Source of the DNA: Thermaurantimonas sp046295455
GTDB taxonomy: Bacteria > Bacteroidota > Bacteroidia > Flavobacteriales > Schleiferiaceae
Direction: 5' to 3'
Assembly (NCBI GenBank): GCA_046295455.1
Contig: JBKBNI010000014.1
Coordinates: 1 to 30,236 of the forward strand
Length of the DNA stretch: 30,236 nt
The notes beneath the pieces are model-generated. The model was not told the DNA's origin and ran no database searches. It saw only the letters and a list, made by a program, of their open reading frames with translations. A program made the translations under genes and the position numbers. Below are positions 1-8,432 of the stretch, in pieces. Every line of letters begins with the position of its first letter. Positions within the stretch are counted from its first letter, which is position 1.

Positions 1-3000
1 CTGTACGGACTTGCCCATAGCCACACCACCAAGACACTGTTTTGTAGCAGAATTAAAATTAAAACACCATGAGGTCGTGGAACTATTTGGCGTATTATCC
101 TGAAAATGAACAAAAAGTGGAGCACAACCGGTAGAGGGTGAAGAGGTGAAAAAGCCATTGAGCGTCTGACGAATGATGCGCACGGTGCGGGAGAATGTGG
201 ATATGCCACACGCATTGACAGCTGTCATGACTACGGTATAAATCGTATCATTGTTTTGCCCGTTGAAGGTGAAGAGGTGGCTTTTGATGCCAAATTGAGT
301 CACAGGACCTTGTGGAGTAATAATGGTGGTCGGATATACCGTATCGATGGGACTTCCGTCTCCCCAGTTGATCACGATGTAATCGGGGCTTCCCAGCATT
401 TGTCCGTCGATGAGAAAATTAATTAGTTTTGGGCTGCATCCTATGGTATCAGACGCCAGAAAACCAGCAGTAGGTTGTGGCCTGACCGTGATGGGGCGCA
501 CAAGGCTATCGACAGCGCAGCAACTGCTCACTATATGTTTTAAAAAATACGTTGTATCACTGGTCAGTGAACCAGGTAAGGGCGGCAATACGGGCGGGGT
601 GGGTTGATTGCCGGAAGCAAGGACAATCTGCTGACCAGAACTATTGAGAGCGTACAGCGTCCATTGATAAGACTGTATAAATCCGGCTGATTGTGAAGTA
701 ACCAAGGGAGCAGACTGTCCTGCGCAGATGGTATCAGCGCTAAGCACGAATCCTGCAACAGGTGAAGGCAAGACATAAAAATTTCTCACCCTTTCAGAGT
801 CACAACCAAACTGGGAGACCGTTCTGAGTCGGACGGATACAAATCCGGTGTCAGTAAATGTATGTGTAATAACCGGCGTGGTATAGTTGATAACTCCATT
901 GTTGCCAATATCCCATTGATATGACGTAATGGTGCCCCCAAGGGGTGGGATCGTAGTTTGATCAGCCATTTGAGTATTAATCCCCTGGCAAATGCTGTCC
1001 GAGAAGCAACCATTGCTTACGGCAAATTGAACCTGAGGCAGTGGTCTGACTATAACCGTATCCGAAAAAGTACTGCTGCAACCGGCAGAGTCAGTGACTG
1101 TGTAAGTAACCACATAAGTACCTTGAGCACCATATGTATATAAGGCATTGGCAGTAGTGGCCGTGTCACCGTTTCCGAAATTCCAATGGAATGAGGTCAG
1201 AGGTCGCAGGCTGATGTTTTGTCCGATAAACACCATGGTATCACCAACGCACCCGGTGGGCGGCAGAAATGACGATTGCGGGCGTCCGAGCAGCGTTACG
1301 CTTTTGTCCAGAGAATCCGCACAGCCGCTGATTGTACTGACTTTCAACCGGATGGTTACAATGCTATCGGAAAGCTGATTGTTTTGAAAGGTAAATGAAG
1401 GATTGGGTAATGTAGAGGCAAGCACACCGTTAATATACCACTGATAGATGGTGCCACCTGCACTGGAATCAAAAGCCTGGACCGCGAGGGGACTGCATCC
1501 TGTAGTGGTCGAAAGACTGAAATCGGCTGTCGGTGCCGGAAGCGAAAATGCAATCACCTGCGTAGAATCTTCACCACATCCATAAGGGCTTGTTGTAATC
1601 AGCCGAATAATTACAGTATCTCCGGGCGCAAATAAGGTGTATTGCAAGGAGTGTATCCCCGTGTATGTGGCCAATAGATTATTGTTGGCAGTCAGTACTT
1701 TCCAGGTGTATTGGCTATTAGCAAAGGGGTATTCGACTGCCTTAAACCTGGATGTATCTATAACAAATGGAGCACAATCCGAATTGGACAGGGTCTGGAT
1801 CTGCGCTTTTGGAAGCGGCCGAACCACTACCAGACCCACGGCAGTATCTGAGCAGCCAAAGGAATTGGTGGCGATCAGGCTGATGGAATAGGTGGTATCC
1901 GATGTTCCGGGATTTGTAAATACGAATGTTGGATTCTGAGCATTGGAAGTACCCAATCCGTCAAAATTCCATTGAAAAGTCAGATCACTCTGTGTGCTGC
2001 CTGACAGATTGGTGGATGACAAATTGGAGAAAGTGACAGCAGCCGGTGTGCAGGTATCAGAGGGTGAAGCAATAAACGATGCCGACGGAGTAGGATAGAC
2101 GGTATACAATGCAGAGGTAGAGTCGGAGCACCCTTCAGGGGTGGTAAGTAGCATCTTAATGGTATAAACAACGGAGTCATTAAAAGAAGCCGGGGGTGTA
2201 AACAGAGCTGAGTCCCCTGATACGGTGAAGGTCAGAGGAGGTGTGGATGTAAACTGATAGTTATTCAGTGCTGAATAGTTAGATATCAGAGCTAAGACCG
2301 GGTCTGCACCGCAGCCTGAAGAACCGGACAGCGTAAAAGAGGAAACCGGGTACCCTTTGACCCGAATTGTGACTGAGGTATCACTGGTACATCCATCTGA
2401 AGAAGTCACCGAGAGCGTAAGAGTGTATAAGCTGTCATAATTACCCTGAAAATAAGGAAACTGAAAAACGGGTTGAGCAGCCACAGGATTGCTTACGGTA
2501 GCGGCACCGGAAACAGTCCAGGCGTATTGAAGGGCACCTTTACCGCTTGATTGGTTTAACACAGTGATACTGTCACCGGCACAAAGCACAGTATCCGAGG
2601 GCAAAAAGGCGGCAGAGGGATTTGGAAATACATTCACAATGCGGGTGACGCTGTCGAGGCAGCCCTGGGCATTGATTAGCACAAGGGATATCGGTACGGG
2701 AAGATCAGAAGCAGAGGAAGAATTGTTGACCGTATAGCTCAACGTAGCTGATGTGCCAATGGGCGTGGAACCGGCATACCATTGGCGAATGGCTGCGGCT
2801 GTGCCTGTATCAGTAAGCACTATACTGAGAGGAGAGCAACCACTATCCACTGATGTAGTAAATCCGGCAACAGGAGGCAGTGCAATGCCAACAAATGCTG
2901 TATCGTACGAAATACAGCCTGTAAGCGTATCAATGACTTGTAAAATGTAAGTAAAAGCGGCCGAATCAATGGCTTGTATCTGAGGGGTGGAAGCGGTGAC

Positions 3001-5934
3001 CCCGGCCGGTAGAGACGACCAGAAATACTGATAGGAAGGATTTCCCGGCTGACCAAGAAAATAGACATCACCCTTACAAATGGTGGTATCCGGACCGGCA
3101 TTGGCTGTGGGGAGAGGAGCCACCAGCACAAATACACTGTCCACTGCCTGACATCCGACAGAGTCCGTTACAAATAGGTAAAACCATTGATTTTGCTGGG
3201 GATTAACAAATGTAGGAGTCAGGGTATTGGAATTTTGGAGCAATGATGAGGGTTGCCATTGAATGGTAAATGGGCCTGTACCGCCTGAAGCGGATCCTGA
3301 AAGTTGAATGTTTTCGTTGAGACAGGTTTCCACATTTGACCCTGCATCTGCAGATACAGGAGGAAAAATTGCAATAAATACCGTATCGTAGGCAAAACAA
3401 CCAATCGAATCGGTGACCAACAGGACGTAATGCTGAGAAGCATTACCTATGGTTACGGTAGGATTGGCAATGTTTGGATTGCTTAGTCCCGTCGTTGGTG
3501 ACCAGGAAAATTGATAGCCTCCGGCACCACCTAGTGCCGTAGCTTGTAGCTGAAACTGGCTGCCGCTGCAGACCAGAGTATCATTTCCGGCAAAGGCTGT
3601 AAGCATCGGATTGACTGATATAAGGACTGAATCCGTCGCGCTGCATCCGATAGAATCTGTTACGGTAAGATAATACCAGGTATTTGATGTAAGACCACTT
3701 ACAATGGGATTCAGAACATTGGTGTTGTTAAGACCCGTGGCTGGAGACCATTGTATCAAAAGTGTTCCACTACCTCCCGAGGCACTCCCACTGAGTTGCA
3801 CAGCCGATGTATCACATATGATCCCACCGGAACCGGCATTGGCTACAATCTGAGGATTGACGGTCACGAATACCTCCAAAGTATCACGACAGCCATTGGC
3901 ATCTTGAAGGAAAGCAAAAAACTGTGTACTTTGAGTCAAATTAGTGAATGTGACGGCAGAGCCAGTTGCCGTGTAGCCGGCTGGTGCGGATTCCCAGGTG
4001 ATCTGTACAGGAGCCTGTCCTGTAATATTCTGTAGGGCAAATGACACATCGTCGCCAAAACATATCAATGTATCGGCAATGGTGTCTGCAGTCGGTATGG
4101 GATAGATCGTCACTACCATAGAATCACTTATAGATCCACAGGCATTCTGCAGCTCCAAAACGACCTGATATAAGCCCGGCTGGCTGAACTGAATAGCAGG
4201 TTGGGCGGAGGAAGAATTACCGGCAGTGAATGACCAGCCCGTGGCGGGATTAATGCTCCACATGCGTGTCTGAATCGGTGAGAGGCTGTCAAACTCTGTG
4301 GGTTGAAGGCCGGCAGAAGAGAAGTCAAGAAGTAACGGGCCACAATGCACAGTATCAGAAGGCAAAGTCACTTCCGGCCTGCCCCTGATGATGATGGTGG
4401 TATCTACAGATGCTGTATCGCAATAGTTGTACACAAATTGACGAATCTGATACTGTCCGGCCGTGTAAAAGACGACCTGAGGATTGGGATAACGGAGACT
4501 GTCCACAGGAGCCCATCCTGTAGTGGGAGTAATTTCATAGTACACTTCATTATTTTTACATGTATTGAGCAGGTTGGCCAGATTGGAGATCTGGATGGTG
4601 TCTCCGCTGCATGCGGGCAGACCACTTATTACAAATCCTGAATCCGGAAGTTCGTTGACACAAATGGTTTTAAGAAGTGTGTCGTAGTCACAGTTGATGC
4701 TATTGGCTACTACCTGGCGTACCTGGTAGATCCCCGGCTGGTTGAAAGTAACATTCAGCGTAGTAGATCCGGATGTCCAGTTCTGAGGGTTGATGGAGTT
4801 GTTATTGTTGCCAAGATTTCCTGTATTTAGCGTATATGTTGCGGGGGTAATGTTCCAAAGGATCTTTCCGACGCTATCGCAGGATACATTTGTGGGGATG
4901 CTACCCTTCTGGCTGTTGTCGGTGATAGTGACCAGACGACCAATACAAACGCTGTCAGGGTTGATGAAATCAGCAAGAATAGGTGAAGCTATTCGTATAG
5001 GGCTGATTTGAGCAATGCTCACGTCGCATGGATTGGTGGCGGTGATTTTTACGAAGAAGGCATTGTTGCCTCCTCCGCCAGGAACTGTGAATCCGCAAGA
5101 ACCTATCGTAAATGTATGTAAGTACTGTGCCGGTGGTGGATGATTGAATACAACCGGAGGGCTGCCATCGCTGACTTCGATGGTGTATGTGGTACCCGGT
5201 GGATTGTTGGCTGTATTGAGTATATCAAATACCATAGTGACACCTGAACTGCCAATACAGCCGGTATTATTACCCGGTGTTGCAAGACCCACAGCCGGAT
5301 TGGTGCCGTAGAAGATTCTGAATTTTAAGGTATCCCAGCATCCATTGGGGGATTGCATGGCCAGTAAACAATTATAGTTGCCAAATGCATTGTAAACTTT
5401 CTGAAAGGTAGAAAAACTGGATCCGGAGTCGGAAGTGCCATCGCCAAAGTCTAGATGATACTTGGTGTAAGGCTGCAAAGTGGTATTAATGATGATAAAA
5501 GTGTCAATATTGAGGGTACCGCAACGAGCGAAGGTGTTGACGCCCTGATAATTGCTCACGGTGGTATTAGGGATCTGAATGGACGGGGCTACAGAGGGCA
5601 GCACATTGAGATACAGCGAGTCCTCGAACTCGGTGGCACCGGAGTAAACGATCAACCGAGCGAGAAACATGCCTGATGCAGGGTAGGATATACCCGGCAC
5701 TGTGAAGGTGGTGGCAGTAGGCGGGGTTGCTCCGGTGAGAATCCAGCGCAGGGAGTCTAGCGGTAGTCCGAGACCGCTGGTGTCTGCCTGTAGGAGTATG
5801 GGATAATTGCGGCAGATGACCAGAGTGTCGTTTGCCGCAGGAGGTGTGCTGACGACAGATACTTGTGCCTTGGCGACCAAGGCGGCAAATAGCCAGAAGC
5901 AGGAAGCAATGATGTAACTATGTATTCGATTCAC
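1..5934 (-). CDS. Giant secreted PKD/Ig-like repeat protein, 3' end outside window
   Basis: The minus-strand frame is open from the GTG at 5934 to the window edge (1,978 codons, no stop; checked triplet by triplet). The first ATG in frame is far downstream. The GTG start gives a clean signal peptide (residues 1-23, hydrophobic core around IIASCFWLFAALVA, cleavage after AKA). A TTG at 5952 is the only upstream alternative before a stop at 5998-6000. The rest is a chain of 80-100-residue beta-sandwich-like units. PKD-type signatures include DFGDGTSDSG (about residue 160), QWNFDGLGTSNAQNPTFVF (about 1320), HWNFGNGDTATT (about 1580) and VINWGDGSP (about 1855). Tandem units of about 82 residues (about 720-930) end in VTDSIGC or VTDSVGC. 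No catalytic domain is visible. Such proteins in Bacteroidota are usually T9SS-exported adhesins or gliding-associated surface proteins with a C-terminal sorting domain; that end lies outside the window, so the export route is inference. Confidence 0.9.
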   Translation of the reverse strand, partial: MNRIHSYIIASCFWLFAALVAKAQVSVVSTPPAANDTLVICRNYPILLQADTSGLGLPLDSLRWILTGATPPTATTFTVPGISYPASGMFLARLIVYSGATEFEDSLYLNVLPSVAPSIQIPNTTVSNYQGVNTFARCGTLNIDTFIIINTTLQPYTKYHLDFGDGTSDSGSSFSTFQKVYNAFGNYNCLLAMQSPNGCWDTLKFRIFYGTNPAVGLATPGNNTGCIGSSGVTMVFDILNTANNPPGTTYTIEVSDGSPPVVFNHPPPAQYLHTFTIGSCGFTVPGGGGNNAFFVKITATNPCDVSIAQISPIRIASPILADFINPDSVCIGRLVTITDNSQKGSIPTNVSCDSVGKILWNITPATYTLNTGNLGNNNNSINPQNWTSGSTTLNVTFNQPGIYQVRQVVANSINCDYDTLLKTICVNELPDSGFVISGLPACSGDTIQISNLANLLNTCKNNEVYYEITPTTGWAPVDSLRYPNPQVVFYTAGQYQIRQFVYNYCDTASVDTTIIIRGRPEVTLPSDTVHCGPLLLDFSSAGLQPTEFDSLSPIQTRMWSINPATGWSFTAGNSSSAQPAIQFSQPGLYQVVLELQNACGSISDSMVVTIYPIPTADTIADTLICFGDDVSFALQNITGQAPVQITWESAPAGYTATGSAVTFTNLTQSTQFFAFLQDANGCRDTLEVFVTVNPQIVANAGSGGIICDTSAVQLSGSASGGSGTLLIQWSPATGLNNTNVLNPIVSGLTSNTWYYLTVTDSIGCSATDSVLISVNPMLTAFAGNDTLVCSGSQFQLQATALGGAGGYQFSWSPTTGLSNPNIANPTVTIGNASQHYVLLVTDSIGCFAYDTVFIAIFPPVSADAGSNVETCLNENIQLSGSASGGTGPFTIQWQPSSLLQNSNTLTPTFVNPQQNQWFYLFVTDSVGCQAVDSVFVLVAPLPTANAGPDTTICKGDVYFLGQPGNPSYQYFWSSLPAGVTASTPQIQAIDSAAFTYILQVIDTLTGCISYDTAFVGIALPPVAGFTTSVDSGCSPLSIVLTDTGTAAAIRQWYAGSTPIGTSATLSYTVNNSSSASDLPVPISLVLINAQGCLDSVTRIVNVFPNPSAAFLPSDTVLCAGDSITVLNQSSGKGALQYAWTVSGAATVSNPVAAQPVFQFPYFQGNYDSLYTLTLSVTSSDGCTSDTSVTIRVKGYPVSSFTLSGSSGCGADPVLALISNYSALNNYQFTSTPPLTFTVSGDSALFTPPASFNDSVVYTIKMLLTTPEGCSDSTSALYTVYPTPSASFIASPSDTCTPAAVTFSNLSSTNLSGSTQSDLTFQWNFDGLGTSNAQNPTFVFTNPGTSDTTYSISLIATNSFGCSDTAVGLVVVRPLPKAQIQTLSNSDCAPFVIDTSRFKAVEYPFANSQYTWKVLTANNNLLATYTGIHSLQYTLFAPGDTVIIRLITTSPYGCGEDSTQVIAFSLPAPTADFSLSTTTGCSPLAVQAFDSSAGGTIYQWYINGVLASTLPNPSFTFQNNQLSDSIVTIRLKVSTISGCADSLDKSVTLLGRPQSSFLPPTGCVGDTMVFIGQNISLRPLTSFHWNFGNGDTATTANALYTYGAQGTYVVTYTVTDSAGCSSTFSDTVIVRPLPQVQFAVSNGCFSDSICQGINTQMADQTTIPPLGGTITSYQWDIGNNGVINYTTPVITHTFTDTGFVSVRLRTVSQFGCDSERVRNFYVLPSPVAGFVLSADTICAGQSAPLVTSQSAGFIQSYQWTLYALNSSGQQIVLASGNQPTPPVLPPLPGSLTSDTTYFLKHIVSSCCAVDSLVRPITVRPQPTAGFLASDTIGCSPKLINFLIDGQMLGSPDYIVINWGDGSPIDTVYPTTIITPQGPVTQFGIKSHLFTFNGQNNDTIYTVVMTAVNACGISTFSRTVRIIRQTLNGFFTSSPSTGCAPLFVHFQDNTPNSSTTSWCFNFNSATKQCLGGVAMGKSVQ
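3120..3770 (-). repeat. Tandem ~82-codon repeats inside the giant PKD protein
   Basis: Three consecutive protein units share the plan W(S/Q)P..(G/L)L.N.N, then WYYL or WFYL (HYVL in the middle copy), then VTDS(I/V)GC. The VTDS(I/V)GC blocks lie at about 3630-3666, 3385-3424 and 3134-3173, so the period is about 246 bp (82 residues). A more diverged fourth unit (ending VIDTLTGC) follows near 2910-3030. The copies are related but not identical in DNA, indicating an old internal duplication rather than a recent expansion. Confidence 0.75.
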
Positions 5935-5948
5935 CGCATTAATCTGGT

Positions 5949-5957
5949 ACAAAAGTT
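5949..5957 (-). promoter_or_regulatory. Possible -7 box of the giant PKD gene
   Basis: The minus strand reads AACTTTTGT, one mismatch from the Bacteroidota -7 consensus TAnnTTTG. It would place the transcript start about 10 nt ahead of the GTG at 5934. I see no convincing -33 TTG element, so this is a weak call. Confidence 0.35.
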
Positions 5958-6059
5958 CAACATTATTGTTACAGGTGTATAAATTTTTTTGGGTGATTTA
6001 ATTTTTTTTAGTGAAGGGGTCTGTGATCTTTTCAATGGCTGGTGGTTGTCGCCCTTAAA

Positions 6060-6310
6060 GAGTTTGGGGATGTGGGGTGGTCGAGTTGATAGAGTCCAGG
6101 CTTCTGGAACAAGCGAAGGTAACGCGGTATGTGCTGCAAAGAATGTCGGCAGCCTGTGGCAGCAAAATGCGTGAGGGATGCGGAGGGCGCGCAAAAGCGC
6201 GGTGCGAAGGCCGCTGCGAAGCAAGGACGAAGCACGGGAGCGAAGCGTACCCCGAAGCAGCCCGACCCCCGACGAAGGCGGAGCCTTGTCGGGGGGCACG
6301 CCCAAAAGGA
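6060..6310. repeat. GC-rich, hairpin-rich intergenic element (candidate repeat or structured RNA)
   Basis: Several inverted repeats crowd into about 250 nt: TCCAG-GCTT-CTGGA at 6095-6108, GCTGC/GCAGC arms at 6133-6137 and 6149-6153, CGCGC-AAAA-GCGCG at 6188-6201, and a long stem at 6266-6295. The hexamer CGAAGC recurs at 6217, 6228, 6241 and 6253, with CGAAGG at 6205 and 6273, a period of roughly 12 nt. The GGCAGC motif is directly repeated (6148, 6158). GC content is clearly higher than in the flanking A/T-rich DNA. I recall similar sequences lying between genes in other Bacteroidota, where they give rise to doubtful short protein annotations, but I cannot confirm this here. Function and strand are unknown. 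Confidence 0.55.
6266..6295. repeat. Strong hairpin within the GC-rich element
   Basis: The left arm 6266-6279 (CCCCCGACGAAGGC) pairs with the right arm 6283-6295 (GCCTTGTCGGGGG) around a GGA loop; the only defect is a one-base bulge. Neither side has a T-run immediately after the stem, and the position between divergent genes is wrong for an ordinary terminator of either flanking gene. Confidence 0.75.
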
Positions 6311-6354
6311 AATCAAAAAAATCATTTAGCAAAAAATTAAGGCGAAGAGAAATC

Positions 6355-6363
6355 TACTTTTAC
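6355..6363 (+). promoter_or_regulatory. Candidate -7 box for the LolA-like/permease operon
   Basis: TACTTTTAC differs from TAnnTTTG at one position. Transcription would begin near 6369, giving a leader of about 28 nt to the ATG at 6398. A GTG at 6374 would be left almost leaderless, which is part of why the ATG is preferred. Confidence 0.5.
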
Positions 6364-6397
6364 AAACAAAACGGTGGTAAAAGGCTTAGATGTAGGT

Positions 6398-7174
6398 ATG
6401 AATAAGAAGATAAACAGACGGATTAGACTCATTCTGAAGGCTGTGGTCATAGGGTTGTGTGTAAGTATGCCGCTGGTGGGCAGCGGTCAATCGCCGGAAG
6501 AAATCATTCGGCGGATGGAGCAACAAATGCGCGGGGAAAGTGCTGAGCTGGAGATGCGTATGCAGATCATAAGGCCGCGCTATACCCGCGAGATGAAGAT
6601 GAAAACATGGGCCAAAGGCCAGGACTACAGCCTGGTGGTGATCACAGAGCCGGCACGCGATAGGGGTACGGCCTTTCTGAAGCGGAAAAAGGAAATCTGG
6701 AACTATGTGCCGAATGTAGACCGTACGATCAAACTGCCGCCAAATATGATGTCTCAAAGCTGGATGGGCAGCGACTTTACGAATGATGACCTGGTGAGGG
6801 AGAGCTCGATCATCGACGATTTTGACCAGCGGCTGATCGGCTCGGAGAAGGTAGAGGGAGCAGAGTGCTGGGTACTCGAAATGGTGCCTAAGCCGGGGTC
6901 ATCGGTGGTATTTAGCAAGGTAAAGGTGTGGATCGGTAAAGAAGACTACCTCCACAGGCGAAGCGAAAACTACGGTGACAAGGGAGAGCTGGTCTCTGTG
7001 ATCGAAAACGGCAACATCAGAGAAGTGGGCGGACGGAGAATACCTACCCGAATTGTAATCACTCCACAGGGCAAAACCGGCCATCAGACCGTGATCGAAT
7101 ATGTGAATGCTACATTTAATAAACCAATCCGGGAGGACTTTTTCAGCCTCCAGAACCTGAAAAATATCCGATAG
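6398..7174 (+). CDS. Outer-membrane lipoprotein-sorting protein, LolA-like fold
   Basis: The product has 258 residues from ATG 6398. An in-frame GTG at 6374 would add eight residues ahead of the basic MNKKINRRIR start and is disfavoured. The signal peptide is residues 1-30, with cleavage near GSG|Q. There is no lipobox cysteine at the cleavage site. The mature part resembles the COG2834-type relatives of LolA: an alternating beta pattern with KTWAKGQDYSLVVITEPARD, GTAFLKRKKEIWNYVPNVDR, a long LPPNMMSQSWMGSDFTNDDL stretch and a C-terminal beta strand before DFFSLQNL. These proteins form a half-barrel that binds acyl chains or lipids in the periplasm. The gene is 4 nt ahead of two FtsX-type permeases, the usual context for this family, which suggests a shared envelope lipid or lipoprotein export task. 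The substrate is unknown. Confidence 0.85.
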   Translation: MNKKINRRIRLILKAVVIGLCVSMPLVGSGQSPEEIIRRMEQQMRGESAELEMRMQIIRPRYTREMKMKTWAKGQDYSLVVITEPARDRGTAFLKRKKEIWNYVPNVDRTIKLPPNMMSQSWMGSDFTNDDLVRESSIIDDFDQRLIGSEKVEGAECWVLEMVPKPGSSVVFSKVKVWIGKEDYLHRRSENYGDKGELVSVIENGNIREVGGRRIPTRIVITPQGKTGHQTVIEYVNATFNKPIREDFFSLQNLKNIR

Positions 7175-7178
7175 GCTG

Positions 7179-8432
7179 ATGCGTGCCCGCTCTCCTGTGA
7201 AAATTCCGGTCAGGCTGATCGCTCAGCTGGCGGTGCGCAACCTGCAGCGGTCCCGAAAGAGATCGCTCATTACGGCGTCGAGTGTGTTTTTTGCGGTGCT
7301 GCTGTCCCTGATTGCCGAGAGCATCAACGAAGGCTCTCACGATGCGCTGATCGAAACGTCGGTGAAACTATCGACCGGTTACATCCAGATGATGGATACG
7401 GGATATCGTCGTACGCCTTCGCTGGATCTGGCCATCCCGTGGAATGGCGCATACAAGGAGAGGGTTTCCGAACTTCCGGTGCGGGCGGAATACATACCGA
7501 GGATCCAAAACTTTGTGCTGGCTGCCGGCCCTCGCAAGACTGCCGGGGCGATGGTACAGGGAATTCTGCCGGAGGAGGAAGACCGGTTTAACAACCTGAA
7601 GGCCAAGGTAGTAGCAGGTAGGCTTTTTGATGAAAAGGGGGGTGCCGTGCTGGGCAAAGAGCTGGCCGAGTTTCTGCAGGTGGAGGTAGGCGATACGGTG
7701 GTGGTCATAGGGCAGGGCTATCAAGGTGCGCTGGCCAGTGGAAAATATCACGTGTCTGGCATCGTGCGGCTCAATGTGAAGGAATTGAATAAAATCACCT
7801 TTCTGTTGCCGCTGGAAGTGGCTCAGGACCTCTTTGACATGCCGGGTCTGGTCACGCAGGTATTGGTAAATCCGGAAAAACCTCAAAAATCCACTCAACT
7901 GGCACGGGCAATCCAAAAAACATTTGCTGACGATGGGATCACGGCACTCACGTGGGAGGAGATGCTTCCCGAACTGCTTCAGGCTCTGGCCTTTGACAGC
8001 ATATCAAACAAGGTACTGCTAAGCATACTATATGTAGTGGTCGGGTTTGGAATCTTCGGGACGGTGCTTACCATGACGCTAGAGCGCACCCGCGAATTCG
8101 GGATACTGATCAGCATCGGGATGAAGCGCCACCTGCTGGCCGCCACCACAGTGATAGAAACCCTCCTGCTCGGCATGGCCGGGGTGCTGGTGGGAGTGTT
8201 GGCGGGATTTCCGATTTTGCTATACTTTCATTACCATCCCATACCCCTGGGGGGAGACTTACAGACGATCGCCGATGACTTCGGCATAGAGCCTATGCTT
8301 TACTTTGCCGTAAAGCCGGTCATCTTCGCACGGCAGGGACTGGTGATCTTTTTGATCAGCGGGCTGATTTCTACATATCCATATCGATTTGTAAAGAAGC
8401 TAAACTTTTTAAAGGCTGCGCGGGGTGAGTAA
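7179..8432 (+). CDS. ABC transporter permease, FtsX/MacB (LolC/E-like) family
   Basis: The product has 417 residues. The topology is that of the MacB/FtsX class: one N-terminal membrane segment (about 30-46), a large extracytoplasmic domain (about 50-275, MacB periplasmic core type), then three C-terminal membrane segments (about 278-300, 325-349, 385-402). The coupling-helix motif LERTREFGILISIGMKR at about 301-317 is typical of FtsX permeases that contact a LolD/MacB-type ATPase. It starts 4 nt after the LolA-like gene and overlaps the next permease by 8 nt, so the three are one transcription unit. By family, the pair would act as a mechanotransmission ABC system extracting lipids or lipoproteins from the inner membrane. 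No ATPase gene lies beside it. Confidence 0.88.
   Translation: MRARSPVKIPVRLIAQLAVRNLQRSRKRSLITASSVFFAVLLSLIAESINEGSHDALIETSVKLSTGYIQMMDTGYRRTPSLDLAIPWNGAYKERVSELPVRAEYIPRIQNFVLAAGPRKTAGAMVQGILPEEEDRFNNLKAKVVAGRLFDEKGGAVLGKELAEFLQVEVGDTVVVIGQGYQGALASGKYHVSGIVRLNVKELNKITFLLPLEVAQDLFDMPGLVTQVLVNPEKPQKSTQLARAIQKTFADDGITALTWEEMLPELLQALAFDSISNKVLLSILYVVVGFGIFGTVLTMTLERTREFGILISIGMKRHLLAATTVIETLLLGMAGVLVGVLAGFPILLYFHYHPIPLGGDLQTIADDFGIEPMLYFAVKPVIFARQGLVIFLISGLISTYPYRFVKKLNFLKAARGE

Larger units (their letters stand above)
5935..6397. other. Divergent intergenic region (463 nt)
   Basis: No gene is supported between the start codons of the PKD protein (leftward) and the LolA-like protein (rightward). 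Short open frames occur on both strands, but they are low-complexity, rich in Arg, Ala and Pro, and overlap each other, as expected from GC-rich non-coding DNA. Content from left to right: a possible leftward promoter at 5949-5957, a T-rich stretch near 5986-6010, the structured GC-rich element at about 6060-6310, an A-rich stretch, and the rightward promoter at 6355-6363. Confidence 0.8.

Noticed and set aside
410..5676. Plus-strand short reading frames opposite the giant gene
   Set aside because: They are antisense shadows of a continuous, repeat-rich coding frame and have no features of their own.
6266..6295. Hairpin as an intrinsic terminator
   Set aside because: No T-run follows the stem on either strand and both flanking genes point away from it.
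6374..6400. GTG 6374 as the start of the LolA-like gene
   Set aside because: It leaves almost no leader after the candidate promoter and adds residues before an already complete basic signal-peptide start at ATG 6398.
5931..6405. Overlapping short reading frames of 60-133 codons on both strands in the divergent gap
   Set aside because: They overlap each other in several frames, are Arg/Ala/Pro-rich as expected from GC-rich repeat DNA, and show no recognisable domain; non-coding structure explains the region better.
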